A stretch of 64,000 nucleotides of DNA from Clostridiales bacterium (GCA_012523185.1 JAAYIY010000001.1:32038-96037); one strand, 5' to 3'. Shown: positions 18,621 to 27,791, numbered from the stretch's first letter. Program-made: numbers and translations. The notes: generated by a model not told the origin, from the letters alone.

Positions 18621-21113
18621 TTATTCTTCCGCTATTCCTTCAAGGAAGTCTGTTTCCTTTACATGACCCTCCGAATCGACACGGAAGGTTTTGATTTCGT
18701 TTTTGCCGAAGTCAGCCCAGAAACCCGCGTCTATCATGTCACAGACGATGCCGACTCTGCCTGTGTCCTTGCCGTCCGTCTCGTAGCAGCGAATAATCGT
18801 GTCGCCGGAGCCGTCCTCGCAAAGCTTGAGCGCGGTGACTGCTATATTTGGCTTTGTGACGCTCAAAAAGCTTTTTACAGGCGGTTCTGTGCCTTTGTGA
18901 TAGCCTTCGGGAACAACTGTCGGACGGCAGTTAAAGAGCGCCGCGTCGGCTGTTATCCCGCTGTTTTCGGCTTCGCCCATATGAACTGATATGCCGTATT
19001 CAAAGCGGTGCAGTCCCTCGTCCGTAAAGTCGAAATCAGCCTTGGGACGGTGAGAGAAATGATCCGCGAAGATTACGTTCCGCAGAAGAGTTAATCGAAT
19101 CTCATTGCCAGGGCAATCGTAGCTGTATTTAGAGTCGTTTAAGACGGATATACCTCTGCGCAAGCCGTCGGACGCCGTCACCGTGAGGTCGGCCCAGCCT
19201 TGAGCAGGCTCCTCCTCGCCGTTGCAGGGGCGCTTAATGAATGACGACGGAATCTCATATGTTGAAATGGGGTCGCCGCCCTCAAGCGCAAACGGCATTT
19301 TAAGAATCGAAAAGTCCTCCTGCCACATTGCCTTGCATTTTACGCGCAAAACCCTTTGGCAAGAGCCGAGAATAAAGTTCTGCGTAAGGTGGGATTCGTT
19401 AAAGCGATGCTTTGTGCGAATGACAGCCCTTGCGGGACCGCTTTCGACAAGCTCTATGCTCACAAGCTCCATCACGCCGCGTATATCGTGAAATTTAAAG
19501 ACTTTGTGCGCCCATGTGTCCGTCTTGCTGTCGTCAATGACAGTCGGCAGTGCAAGCGTCTTGCCGCCGGCGTAATCAAAGCCGTCGGACTTCGAAACAA
19601 GACTTTTTATCCCGCCTGTTTTGTCGTCAAAAACGACCTTCAGATATTTATTTTCGATAGTAAGCCCGGAGGCGCTGACATCTGTTTTTTGAGCATTATT
19701 GACATTTTCACCGTCCTCTTTTGAAAGCCAGTCAAGCCTATATGCGGCATAGCCCATCGGAGGAACCTTTGCAACAAAAACTGTGTCAAGGTGAGAGTCG
19801 TTTGAGCGGGATGAGCGGACGTTTTGGAAAACAACGTCGCTGCCGTTAAAATCAGTCACGCGGGAGGATGGGTGGTATGTCCTGACGGGAACGGAAATTT
19901 CATGCGAAAGAGGGTTGAAAACAACGACGGGTCTCGGAAAGTTGACGTTTCGGCAATGGTGGCGCGCCGAAGAAACCACAGTGTCGGACACGCCGTCAAA
20001 CCATGTGTCTATCTGCCCCGCGATTTTCAGCATCGCGTTATTTTCGATACGCGCGGCTGTTGCCATGGCGTGCCCCATGCTGTCGCGCACATCTTCGTAA
20101 GCCTCCATGATAGAGCAGCCGCAAAGAATGTCGTGGAACTGGTTAAAACAGACGTTGCGCCAAGCCTCGGCAAGGTCGCTTGAAGCGGCGGTCATCGCGG
20201 TTGTTTTTGAGGCGATTGTGTTCCAAGTTTCAGCGGAAAACAGCATATTTTCCGCCTTTCTGTTAAGCTTTTTGACAAGAGAGACGGCGGAATAGCAGCC
20301 GCTCGCGTGATGCTGCATATCGCCGCGCCAAACGGGAAGATCAAGTCTTTCGGCACACATTTTTTCAAAGTATTCAACAGGCGACGAAAACTCAAGCTCC
20401 GAAAACCCGTCTGATTTGAGTTTTGAGCAAAGATGCTCCAAATCTCCCTTTGTCGGGCCGCCGCCGTGGTTTCCGACGCCGTAGAACAACATCATGCCGT
20501 GACCTTTTTTCGCCGCCCGCTCCTTTAAGGACGAGAGAGCCTTATCGATGCCGTCAGTGCCTGATTTGCCGTAGCCGCCTGAAATGCGGTATGTCATAAC
20601 CCTTGAGCCGTCGACACCGTCCCACCAAAAAAGATCCTCGGGAATATCGGGGTTTTCGGTTATGTCCGGGCGCATCATGACATAAGACCTCATGCCGCCC
20701 TTTAAAAGGAGCTGGGGCATGTTTCCGTTGTGACCGAAAGAATCGACATTGTATCCCACGTCGCAAATCATGCCGAACTTCTCAAGATAATAAAGCTGGC
20801 TGTAAAGCGCTTGGCGGGCGAAGCTTTCGCCGGAAGGGATGTTGCAGTCGGGCTGAACCCACCAGCCGTTTACGGGAATCCACCTGCCTTGCCGCACGCG
20901 CTCCCGAATTTCTTCAAACATGTCCTTGTCGATTTCCTCAACCCAACGGTAATATGACGCGGAGGAGCAAGTAAAAACAAAGTCGTCGTACTCATTGAGC
21001 CTGTCAAGAGCGCTGCGGAAGGTTTGAAGAACTTCGCCGCATCCCTCCTGCCAACGCCAAAGCCAAACAGGGTCAAGGTGGGCGTTGCCGATTAAAAATA
21101 TATTTTTATTCAT
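18621..21113 (-). CDS. Alpha-mannosidase, glycoside hydrolase family 38
   Basis: 830 residues. The N-terminal catalytic domain carries the GH38 signature NAHLDPVWLWRWQEG (zinc-binding His-x-Asp at about 11-13), the nucleophile region GYNVDSFGHNG, and the zinc His pair region FYGVGNHGGGPT. A middle helical bundle (DLAEAWRNVCFNQFHDILCG) and C-terminal beta domains follow, as in bacterial family members. Retaining hydrolysis of alpha-mannosides. There is no signal peptide, so it acts on imported or internally released mannosides. ATG after AAAGGATGG. It starts 24 bp after the propeller/toroid protein B gene, in the same operon. Specificity (alpha-1,2/1,3/1,6 or mannosylglycerate) cannot be read. 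Confidence 0.95.
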   Translation of the reverse strand: MNKNIFLIGNAHLDPVWLWRWQEGCGEVLQTFRSALDRLNEYDDFVFTCSSASYYRWVEEIDKDMFEEIRERVRQGRWIPVNGWWVQPDCNIPSGESFARQALYSQLYYLEKFGMICDVGYNVDSFGHNGNMPQLLLKGGMRSYVMMRPDITENPDIPEDLFWWDGVDGSRVMTYRISGGYGKSGTDGIDKALSSLKERAAKKGHGMMLFYGVGNHGGGPTKGDLEHLCSKLKSDGFSELEFSSPVEYFEKMCAERLDLPVWRGDMQHHASGCYSAVSLVKKLNRKAENMLFSAETWNTIASKTTAMTAASSDLAEAWRNVCFNQFHDILCGCSIMEAYEDVRDSMGHAMATAARIENNAMLKIAGQIDTWFDGVSDTVVSSARHHCRNVNFPRPVVVFNPLSHEISVPVRTYHPSSRVTDFNGSDVVFQNVRSSRSNDSHLDTVFVAKVPPMGYAAYRLDWLSKEDGENVNNAQKTDVSASGLTIENKYLKVVFDDKTGGIKSLVSKSDGFDYAGGKTLALPTVIDDSKTDTWAHKVFKFHDIRGVMELVSIELVESGPARAVIRTKHRFNESHLTQNFILGSCQRVLRVKCKAMWQEDFSILKMPFALEGGDPISTYEIPSSFIKRPCNGEEEPAQGWADLTVTASDGLRRGISVLNDSKYSYDCPGNEIRLTLLRNVIFADHFSHRPKADFDFTDEGLHRFEYGISVHMGEAENSGITADAALFNCRPTVVPEGYHKGTEPPVKSFLSVTKPNIAVTALKLCEDGSGDTIIRCYETDGKDTGRVGIVCDMIDAGFWADFGKNEIKTFRVDSEGHVKETDFLEGIAEE

Positions 21114-21137
21114 CTTGTAGCCATCCTTTTCTAAAGT

Positions 21138-22916
21138 TTATTCAAAAAAGCCGTAATATCTGCCTATCCAGTAAGCGAACGTGTATATATAGCAGCTTTC
21201 GACAGTGTTCAGACCTCCCGAGTCGACATTTTTCAGCTCAAACGGGTTGCGGTCATATTTTGAAATAAAACGCTCGTCGTTCGGCAGAAGCCACGAAATC
21301 TCCTTATAGCCTGCTCTGCGTGTGGCGACAGGCGTGTCATGCCTGCCGATTGTGCTTACACCGGCGGCAAGGCGGGAAATGTTGATTCTGTAAAGCCATG
21401 TCGCCATGCGCTCCATGTCTATCTCCTCATCGGGACAGGACAAGGCAAAGGGCAGGTCATATCCCGGGTTGAATTCGCGCTTCAGGGATGTCCGCCACGA
21501 ACGGAAGCCGTTTCTGTATTTTTCCAGCAGAGCTTCGTCTTTTTCAAGCATACAAAGCCCCCAAAACGAAACGACACACAGCATATGGTCGCCGTACATG
21601 ATGTCCTCAACAGGCTCGAACCCCATGGAAAGCCCGGCCTGATAAAGCCTGTCCCAATGCTTTTCCGTAAGGTCGGCATAGCCGTCGGCAATAAGTTCGT
21701 CGTGCGCCTTCTGCCACTTTCCGCTTTCGCCGAGAATGTGCATTGTGACCTTAAGGTACATTAGGAGTTCAGCGGAGTTAAGGCATGCGTCGACATAGCC
21801 GTGGCTCGTCTCAAAGTATTTCTTACTCCATTTTGCCCATGTCGTCGGCTGACCGGTGCAGTCATGAAGCTCATAGCCGTGGTCAATTATATGCTCCATA
21901 AGTCCGCGCACGGAAAATTTAATGATTTCGTCAAGCTCCGGGTCGTCGGCGCATAATATATCATGCGCGAAAAGCAAGTTAAGAAAGTGCAGGGAAATTT
22001 CATCGCTGCTCGTGTCAGCTTTGTAGACAATGCCGTCGTCCCCGCAGCCCTCGTCCCTGTAAAGCTTTGAAAGCCTGTCGGGAACCGGCGCGGAAGCGTC
22101 TATAACCATCCCAACCATGCCGCGCTTTTTAGCGGCTTTTGTTTCAAGGCAGGTGGCTTTGCCGCCCTCCTTGCGGAAAAACAATCCGTCGTCAGGCACC
22201 GGCTCGTCCGGGCAAAGGTAGCTTCTTGCAACAAATCCGTCGCCCCTGCCGTGGATATGCATCAGCAGCAAGCACGCCTCGACGGCGCGCAAAGCTGTTT
22301 TTTTTGCGCCTAAGGTGTCTTGATGCTCCGCGCCTTTTTCTCTTTTGAACGTTGCGAAACGGAGCATTTCGGCAATGGCGAATCCTGCCGTAAAGCAGCC
22401 GTCGTTATCGGAATGACCGTAGCTGACGGCGGACGAAACATCGCCGGGGACGGCAAGCCGCTTTTGGCTGTACATTCCGCGCCTGTCGACGTATTTGACG
22501 CTTTCCGCAAGCAATATATCAGCTTTTTCCTCAGCTCCGACAAGCCTCATTTCAATATATGTCACTCCTGTTTCTGTCTGAACCCAAAGTCCGTCTTCTT
22601 TAGGCAGCAGTGAAATAACACGGTTGTCGGGCAAATCCCTGTCCGCCGCGAAAAACATTATGACATCGTCCTCGCGCTCCGCGTCTTTAAAATATCTTGT
22701 AAGCCCCGTCGTCGCGCCGAACCATTCGGCTCCGTCCATCGTAACGGCGCGGCAGGTGTAATCGTTTTTTTTTGACGGCAGCGGAAGCGGAAAGCCGCAT
22801 AAATCCGGGGCGTCTGATTTTGCGCTGTAAAGCTCGGGCGGAATGGCTGCGTCTCCCTTTTTGTATGTTGTACAAAAACGGCATGGCTGTGCTGTGAGTT
22901 TGTAAGGCTTAATCAT
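21138..22916 (-). CDS. Propeller/toroid protein B (paralogue of 16392-18497)
   Basis: 592 residues starting MIKPYKLTAQP behind AAGGAG; an upstream in-frame ATG overlaps the promoter and is rejected. A shortened propeller region (AEWFGATTGLTRYF, DNRVISLLPKEDGLWVQTETGV) is followed by the same alpha-rich domain as protein A: SDNDGCFTAGF, GFVARSY, TSSDEI..H, LHDCTGQPTTWAKW, LKVTMHILGE and a YWIGRYYGFFE terminus. Compared with protein A it has fewer blades and lacks any signal peptide. It is the first gene of an operon with the GH38 alpha-mannosidase. Probable intracellular carbohydrate-active or carbohydrate-sensing protein; the function is unproven and the family was not recognised. Confidence 0.85.
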   Translation of the reverse strand: MIKPYKLTAQPCRFCTTYKKGDAAIPPELYSAKSDAPDLCGFPLPLPSKKNDYTCRAVTMDGAEWFGATTGLTRYFKDAEREDDVIMFFAADRDLPDNRVISLLPKEDGLWVQTETGVTYIEMRLVGAEEKADILLAESVKYVDRRGMYSQKRLAVPGDVSSAVSYGHSDNDGCFTAGFAIAEMLRFATFKREKGAEHQDTLGAKKTALRAVEACLLLMHIHGRGDGFVARSYLCPDEPVPDDGLFFRKEGGKATCLETKAAKKRGMVGMVIDASAPVPDRLSKLYRDEGCGDDGIVYKADTSSDEISLHFLNLLFAHDILCADDPELDEIIKFSVRGLMEHIIDHGYELHDCTGQPTTWAKWSKKYFETSHGYVDACLNSAELLMYLKVTMHILGESGKWQKAHDELIADGYADLTEKHWDRLYQAGLSMGFEPVEDIMYGDHMLCVVSFWGLCMLEKDEALLEKYRNGFRSWRTSLKREFNPGYDLPFALSCPDEEIDMERMATWLYRINISRLAAGVSTIGRHDTPVATRRAGYKEISWLLPNDERFISKYDRNPFELKNVDSGGLNTVESCYIYTFAYWIGRYYGFFE

Positions 22917-22965
22917 GTTGTTCTCCTTGCTGTTAATGTTTTGGGCGAATAACCCAACAAACAAA

Positions 22966-22994
22966 ATGATATCAGAAAAACAGTTATGTTGCAA
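22966..22994 (-). promoter_or_regulatory. Promoter of protein B-GH38 operon
   Basis: Minus strand TTGCAA (complement of 22989-22994), 17-nt spacer, TATCAT (complement of 22966-22971). The transcript would start about 45 bp before the ATG and include the TTGGG/CCCAA palindrome. Confidence 0.65.
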
Positions 22995-23324
22995 CACCTT
23001 TTATCAAGCTTTTTATGTATATTTGGTTTTAATATAAGAACTGCCCGTCAAAATCCTGCAACTAATCTGAAAGAATTTCACAGCTGCACAAAAAAGCTTC
23101 GACAAGCAATAAGAATCTTAATATCCCTCCCTCGAAAACCATGACCGCGTTAAATTTTAAGACAGAGGCGAAAAGAGAAAGATAAAAGCATAAGCCGAAG
23201 CAAATAAGGTGTAATAAAAGCAAATAAGACAAGACAAAGTCAAACAATTTAGCATAAAATCAATTGGAAGAGAAAAAAAACAGGCAACGGGGCTTAATAA
23301 GAACGGGATTAAGGATTAAGAATA

Positions 23325-23352
23325 TTGACAAAAACAATAATTATAGTATACT
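23325..23352 (+). promoter_or_regulatory. Promoter of PHP-domain gene
   Basis: Consensus TTGACA (23325-23330), 16-nt spacer, TATACT (23347-23352). It places the transcription start near 23360, so the true start codon must be downstream of it. Confidence 0.75.
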
Positions 23353-23446
23353 TGAGACAACACTTTTGCCGCAAAGCGGCTGCCGCGCAAGGCTTGTTTA
23401 TGCCGACTGCGCGCCCGCGGCAAGCTTATTTAGGAGAATGATACGA

Positions 23447-24394
23447 TTGAGAAAATATCTTTTGCCCGAGGGCGGAAAATTCTACAAGGCAAACCTCCAC
23501 TGTCACACGACAATTTCAGACGGCGATCTGACTGACAAGGAGCTGAAAAAGGCATACAAGGAGCAGGGATATTCTGTCGTCGCGTTTACAGACCACGACA
23601 TTTGTGTTTCGCATCATGAGTTGACCGACAAAGATTTTGTTGCGCTGACAGCTTATGAGGCGGACATCTCCAACTGGATTGTTGACGACAGCAATTTTGT
23701 GCGCTGCTATCATTTCAATTGTTACGCAACGACTGACGGGGACGGATATTCAACTGTTCCAAAGCCCGGTTACGGCAGCATTGACGCGATTAACGATTAC
23801 ATAAGCCGTCTGCGCGATGCCGGATATATTGTCTGTTACAATCACCCCAACTGGTCGCTTCAGACATTTGAGGATTACGGCGGGCTAAAAGGTCTTTTCG
23901 CTATGGAGATTTTTAATTACAGCGCGATGCTTGACGGCATTGACGCCAACCACGAGATGCCGTATGACGCGCTGCTGAGGGGCGGAAACAGGCTTTTTTG
24001 CGTTGCGACGGACGACAATCACAACAGGAGCCCTTTTTCTCACCCGCTATGCGATTCTTTCGGCGGATTCACAATGATAAAAACAGATTCGTTAAGCTAT
24101 GGCAGCATTATTGAATCTTTAACAAAAGGCGATTTTTACGCGTCGATGGGTCCGGAAATCCATTCGCTTTACACGGAGGACGGAAACCTTTGCATAAAAT
24201 GCTCAGGTGTACGCAGCATACACATGACGACAGGGGGCAGGAGGACGGAGGTCGCAAGAGTGCATGACGGCGAGACGTTGAGCGAGGCGCGTTTTTACAT
24301 CGATCCAAAAGATGTTTATGTGAGGGTGCAGATAACAGACAACAGCGGCAGACGAGCAAACACAAACGCTTATTTCATTGACGAGATTCTTTGA
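23447..24394 (+). CDS. PHP-domain phosphoesterase-like protein
   Basis: About 315 residues from a TTG start with TAGGAG ten bases upstream; an ATG at 23438 is the alternative. The frame is open to 23264, but a promoter lies inside that stretch. The N-terminus RKYLLPEGGKFYKANLHCHTTISDG carries the metal-binding HCH of PHP proteins; FTDHD, NHPNW and ATDDNHN supply further metal ligands. A C-terminal beta-sandwich of about 80 residues (DGNLCIKCSGVRSIHMTTGG) follows. PHP proteins hydrolyse phosphoesters with two or three metal ions; this family's substrate is unknown. Monocistronic; the next feature is the 173-bp repeat. Confidence 0.85.
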   Translation: MRKYLLPEGGKFYKANLHCHTTISDGDLTDKELKKAYKEQGYSVVAFTDHDICVSHHELTDKDFVALTAYEADISNWIVDDSNFVRCYHFNCYATTDGDGYSTVPKPGYGSIDAINDYISRLRDAGYIVCYNHPNWSLQTFEDYGGLKGLFAMEIFNYSAMLDGIDANHEMPYDALLRGGNRLFCVATDDNHNRSPFSHPLCDSFGGFTMIKTDSLSYGSIIESLTKGDFYASMGPEIHSLYTEDGNLCIKCSGVRSIHMTTGGRRTEVARVHDGETLSEARFYIDPKDVYVRVQITDNSGRRANTNAYFIDEIL

Positions 24395-24427
24395 CGTCTT
24401 ATAAATTAACCGCGTGCCGCAAAACAA

Positions 24428-24608
24428 TTAAGGCAACACCGCGCAATGAGCGGCTGAAGCCTTTGTTGCACGCTTGCTTGCATCTTTTCCGTCATATCGC
24501 CCAAAAATGCTCGGCAATACACAAAGTATTGACTGCGCTTTTTAGACAATCTGACGAAAAAATCTGACGGCGCAATCGCACAACAATCATTGTGCGGTGT
24601 TGCCTTAA
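24428..24608. mobile_element. MITE-like palindromic element, full copy 1
   Basis: TTAAGGCAACACCGC at the left end is the exact inverted complement of GCGGTGTTGCCTTAA at the right. The 173 bp between GGCAAC and GTTGCC matches the copy at 59706-59878 except for four substitutions near the centre. The right inner part has a hairpin CGCACAA/TTGTGCG. There is no coding capacity. It sits between the PHP gene and the two-component operon. Ends in TTA/TAA suggest a short TA- or TTA-type target duplication. Confidence 0.85.
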
Positions 24609-24650
24609 ACAGATTTCTGAAATTTCTTTTTAAAAGGGGATTGTGAACAA

Positions 24651-25343
24651 ATGTACAATGTTCTTGTGTGCGACGATGAAAGGGATATAGTCAGTGCGCT
24701 TAAGGTCTATCTCACAAGCGAAGGGTACAATGTGATAGAGGCGTACAACGGGCGGGAAGCGCTTTCCGCGCTTGCCGAAAACGATATCAAGCTTGTTCTT
24801 ATGGACATTATGATGCCTGAAATGGACGGTATATCCGCGATGGTTGAGCTGCGAAGGAATTACAATGTCCCGGTCATTCTGCTGACCGCCAAAAGCGAAT
24901 ACACAGACAAGATTCTTGGTCTGAATGTGGGCGCCGACGATTACATAACAAAGCCTTTTAACCCCATAGAGGTGACGGCGCGCGTAAAGTCACAGTTGAG
25001 GAGATATGTGGATCTCGGGAGCGACAACACACGAAGCGACGTTATTATAAACGGCGGGATAGAGCTGCACGACAAGTCAAAAACTGTGATGGTAGACGGC
25101 GAGGCTATTAACCTCACTCCCACCGAATATGAAATCCTGAAGCTTTTTATGGAGAACCCCGGAGAAGTTTTTTCGCCGAAGGATATTTATCGCAGGGTCT
25201 GGAGCGAGGATCCTTTCGGCGTCGAAAACACAGTTCTTGTTCACATCCGCCACCTGCGGGAAAAGGTTGAGATTAATCCCGCGGAGCCGTGCTATATCAT
25301 AGCCGTTTGGGGTCACGGTTATAAGATGGAAAAGAGAAATTAA
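24651..25343 (+). CDS. OmpR/PhoB-family response regulator
   Basis: 230 residues. Receiver domain with acidic pocket CDDE (about 7-10), phospho-acceptor D52 (LVLMDIMMPEMDG), T79 and K101 (DYITKPF). A C-terminal winged helix (about 135-230) includes LTPTEYEILKLF, VWSEDPFGVENTVLVHIRHLREK and WGHGYKM. It binds promoter DNA after phosphorylation by the kinase encoded 2 bp downstream. The ATG has AAAGGGG upstream at a slightly long spacing. The 173-bp repeat ends about 43 bp before the start codon, so the native promoter is either inside or truncated by that element. Confidence 0.96.
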   Translation: MYNVLVCDDERDIVSALKVYLTSEGYNVIEAYNGREALSALAENDIKLVLMDIMMPEMDGISAMVELRRNYNVPVILLTAKSEYTDKILGLNVGADDYITKPFNPIEVTARVKSQLRRYVDLGSDNTRSDVIINGGIELHDKSKTVMVDGEAINLTPTEYEILKLFMENPGEVFSPKDIYRRVWSEDPFGVENTVLVHIRHLREKVEINPAEPCYIIAVWGHGYKMEKRN

Positions 25344-25344
25344 A

Positions 25345-27330
25345 ATGAAAAAGATGAGCGTTTCAGACAAGATTACCGCCATGGTCGCGTTCCTGCTCTT
25401 TTTTGAGCTTGCCGTCGCGATGGCGCTTGCCGCTTCGTGTATGATTGATTATCACTTTTACGCAAAGGACTCCAGGGTATATGCCTTTGAGGAAGCGATG
25501 AGGGTAAAGACGACAAACGAGTTTGAGGATATTGTCAACTATTACAGCCTGCACTTAAAAACGCTTGATGATTCTGCCACAAAGACAGAGCTGTACAGAC
25601 TGAAGGAGTATGAAAAGAAATATTCAAAAACAAGGAGCAACGTTCTTTTCATAGCCTCGCGCGACGACAACACAGCTGTTTTGTGCAATTTTGACGATGA
25701 GGTCATTAATTCAATTTATGACACGAGCTATTCCAACTCGATGGTTTTTGAATTTTATGACAGCGAGGACATTAAGGTGTCCGGCACAATCAAGCTCTTT
25801 ATACGCAAAAACATGACGGCAAGCGACGACTATTACCTTGCCGCCAAGCTGATAGAGGCAGCCCATGTAATGAAATACCCGTTGTTGGTGCTGTTTGTTG
25901 TCTTTTCTCTCGGAGCGCTCGTTGTTCTCGGAAAGCTTATCAGCAAATCGGGCGTGCGCGAAAACGGCAAGATTTCCGACCCGCGTTTCATAGACAGAGT
26001 GCCGTTTGACATGCTCATTATTGCCGCCGCCGCCGCCATATCGTTCCTTGTGGGTCTTATTGTGCTGACATCAGTCGCCGATGTAAAAAAGCAAAACATT
26101 GTCCTTTGGAACGCGATTATTTTGCTTATATCATTTCTTTTCGCGTTGATAATTTTGCTGATGAACCTAACAATCGCCGCAAGAATTAAGCACGGTCATG
26201 TCTTAAAAAACACGCTTGTTTTCATCTTTATCTCAAGGATCCGCAAGATGATGGGCAAAGAAAACGACGGCTATTTTAAGCTCCCTTATATCGGTAAGGT
26301 GCTGCTCACAATCGGACTTGTCATCACCGCCGACATCCTTATCATGCTGTATTTTGTTTTTAAATATTTGACAAATCAAACAGGTGATATAAAGGACTTC
26401 CCGTTCCTGATTTTCGCGGCGATACATGCCGCGGCAATATTTGTGCTTGTGCCGCTGTTCATTATGATAATAGTAAACCTTAACCATATAAGAGAAAGCG
26501 GTCAAAAGATTGCGGAGGGCGACCTTGAACACGACGTCGATTCACTCATGATGTTCGGTGATTTTAAGCTGATAGGGGAGAACCTTTCAAACATCAAAAG
26601 GGACATGATTGAAGCCGTCAAGGAAAAGGCTAAGAATCAAGAGGTCAGAAACGAGCTGATAACAAACATTTCCCACGACTTGAAAACGCCGCTCACATCC
26701 ATTGTAAATTATGTAAATCTGCTGCAGCGCGGTGACACCACACCGGCACAAGCCACCGAATACCTTGAGATAATCAAAAAGCATTCCGGCAGGCTTGACA
26801 CCTTGCTAAAAGGCGTCATAGATATTTCAAAAATCGCTACGGGCGACATCCCCGTAAATATGATGGCAATAGACATAAAAATGTTCACGGTGCAGTCTGT
26901 GTCGGAGTTTGAGGGCAGGTTTGAGGCTTTGTCGCTTGAGACGATTGTCAGCGCGCCTGACAGCGATGTTTATATACGCGCCGACGGCGATTTGCTCTGG
27001 CGCATTTATCAAAACCTCTTTGAAAACATCTGCAAATATTCAAAGGAGTGTACGCGCCTTTTTATAGACATAAAAAACAATGGCGAAAGAGTCGCCATAT
27101 CGTTCAGAAACACTTCAAATATCATAATCAGCGCGTCGGGCGACGAATTGCTGCGCCGTTTTAAGCGTGAGGACAGCTCAAGACACACGGACGGATATGG
27201 ATTGGGTCTTTCGATTGCCGAAAGCCTTACGGAAATTCAAAACGGCGTGTTTAAAATTGAAGCCGACGGCGACATATTCAGATCTGTGATGAGCTTTGAG
27301 TCGGCTGATCCTCCTGACGGCAGGAAATAA
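25345..27330 (+). CDS. Membrane sensor histidine kinase
   Basis: 661 residues. About six membrane segments: residues 12-32, 171-194, 222-245, 252-280, 315-342 and 350-377. An extracytoplasmic domain of about 135 residues lies between the first two. A HAMP-like linker, then the H-box NISHDLKTPLTSI (phospho-His near 441), N-box NLFENICKY and G-box DGYGLGLSI. Autophosphorylates and passes phosphate to the adjacent OmpR regulator. The multi-helix membrane block is larger than in ordinary two-helix kinases and might sense membrane or envelope state. Start two bases after the regulator stop; AAAAGAG is upstream. The signal is unknown. Confidence 0.94.
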   Translation: MKKMSVSDKITAMVAFLLFFELAVAMALAASCMIDYHFYAKDSRVYAFEEAMRVKTTNEFEDIVNYYSLHLKTLDDSATKTELYRLKEYEKKYSKTRSNVLFIASRDDNTAVLCNFDDEVINSIYDTSYSNSMVFEFYDSEDIKVSGTIKLFIRKNMTASDDYYLAAKLIEAAHVMKYPLLVLFVVFSLGALVVLGKLISKSGVRENGKISDPRFIDRVPFDMLIIAAAAAISFLVGLIVLTSVADVKKQNIVLWNAIILLISFLFALIILLMNLTIAARIKHGHVLKNTLVFIFISRIRKMMGKENDGYFKLPYIGKVLLTIGLVITADILIMLYFVFKYLTNQTGDIKDFPFLIFAAIHAAAIFVLVPLFIMIIVNLNHIRESGQKIAEGDLEHDVDSLMMFGDFKLIGENLSNIKRDMIEAVKEKAKNQEVRNELITNISHDLKTPLTSIVNYVNLLQRGDTTPAQATEYLEIIKKHSGRLDTLLKGVIDISKIATGDIPVNMMAIDIKMFTVQSVSEFEGRFEALSLETIVSAPDSDVYIRADGDLLWRIYQNLFENICKYSKECTRLFIDIKNNGERVAISFRNTSNIIISASGDELLRRFKREDSSRHTDGYGLGLSIAESLTEIQNGVFKIEADGDIFRSVMSFESADPPDGRK

Positions 27331-27346
27331 AGGAAGGGTGTGTCTT

Positions 27347-27691
27347 GTGGCAAAGTTAGAATGCAAGCTTCACGGAGATTTTTTTCGAGTGTTGGAGGAG
27401 ATTGACAAAAGCGTAATGAGCGGCAGTCTTTCCGCGAGCATTGAAGACGGCAGCAATTATTCATGCGGCGGCGTCTTGTGCGCCGTCAGAGTTTATGAAA
27501 GATACAGCATAATAGGCAAAAACCGCGTTAGCCTCAGCGTCACGCTTTTAGGCTGCGGCAGCGAGCTTTTCCTGTCGGCAATCGCGTCGGGCGGCAGTCA
27601 GGCAGTGCTTTTAAAAATCAACACAATTGGCGAGGAAGCCTTTTTAAACACAATTTCCGACGCTGTGGCGAAATTCAGAGCGGCGCAGTGA
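27347..27691 (+). CDS. DUF6054-family protein
   Basis: 114 residues from a GTG start (AKLECKLHGDFF) with AGGAAGG nine bases upstream; longer in-frame starts overlap the kinase gene. It resembles the small DUF6054 proteins as I remember them: ERYSxxGxNRVSLSVTL, LFLSAIASGGSQAVxxKINTxGEEAFL. Soluble, alpha/beta, no motif of known enzymes. It lies 16 bp behind the histidine kinase and is likely co-transcribed with it, which hints at an accessory or output role. The function is undescribed. Confidence 0.82.
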   Translation: MAKLECKLHGDFFRVLEEIDKSVMSGSLSASIEDGSNYSCGGVLCAVRVYERYSIIGKNRVSLSVTLLGCGSELFLSAIASGGSQAVLLKINTIGEEAFLNTISDAVAKFRAAQ

Positions 27692-27762
27692 TACGCGGCT
27701 AAAAACGCGCAGAGCAATCAAGCTGTGGGGGCAAAGCAATCACGGCTAAGGGGCTTTCGGCT

Positions 27763-27791
27763 TGACAATGCGGACAAACAGTAATAAAATA
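27763..27791 (+). promoter_or_regulatory. Promoter of aminotransferase-sugar transferase operon
   Basis: TTGACA (27763-27768), 17-nt spacer, TAAAAT (27786-27791); near-consensus, 32 bp before the start codon. Confidence 0.8.

Larger units (their letters stand above)
22917..23446. other. 530-bp divergent intergenic region
   Basis: Between the minus-strand protein B/GH38 operon and the plus-strand PHP gene. It holds both promoters and, at about 22941-22959, an imperfect palindrome TTTTGGGCGAATAACCCAACAA between the protein B promoter and its start codon, which could be an operator. 23041-23263 is AT-rich with no convincing gene. Confidence 0.5.

Noticed and set aside
23062..23247. Hydrophobic 61-residue minus-strand frame
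   Set aside because: No ribosome site, no promoter and high AT composition; looks like chance in an intergenic region.
23264..23446. N-terminal extension of the PHP protein
   Set aside because: A consensus promoter (23325-23352) lies inside it, and the family start begins at the LLPEGGKFYKANLHCH segment.
24428..24608. CRISPR-like or tRNA-like reading of the 173-bp repeat
   Set aside because: Single dispersed copies with terminal inverted repeats, no spacer array and no tRNA fold.
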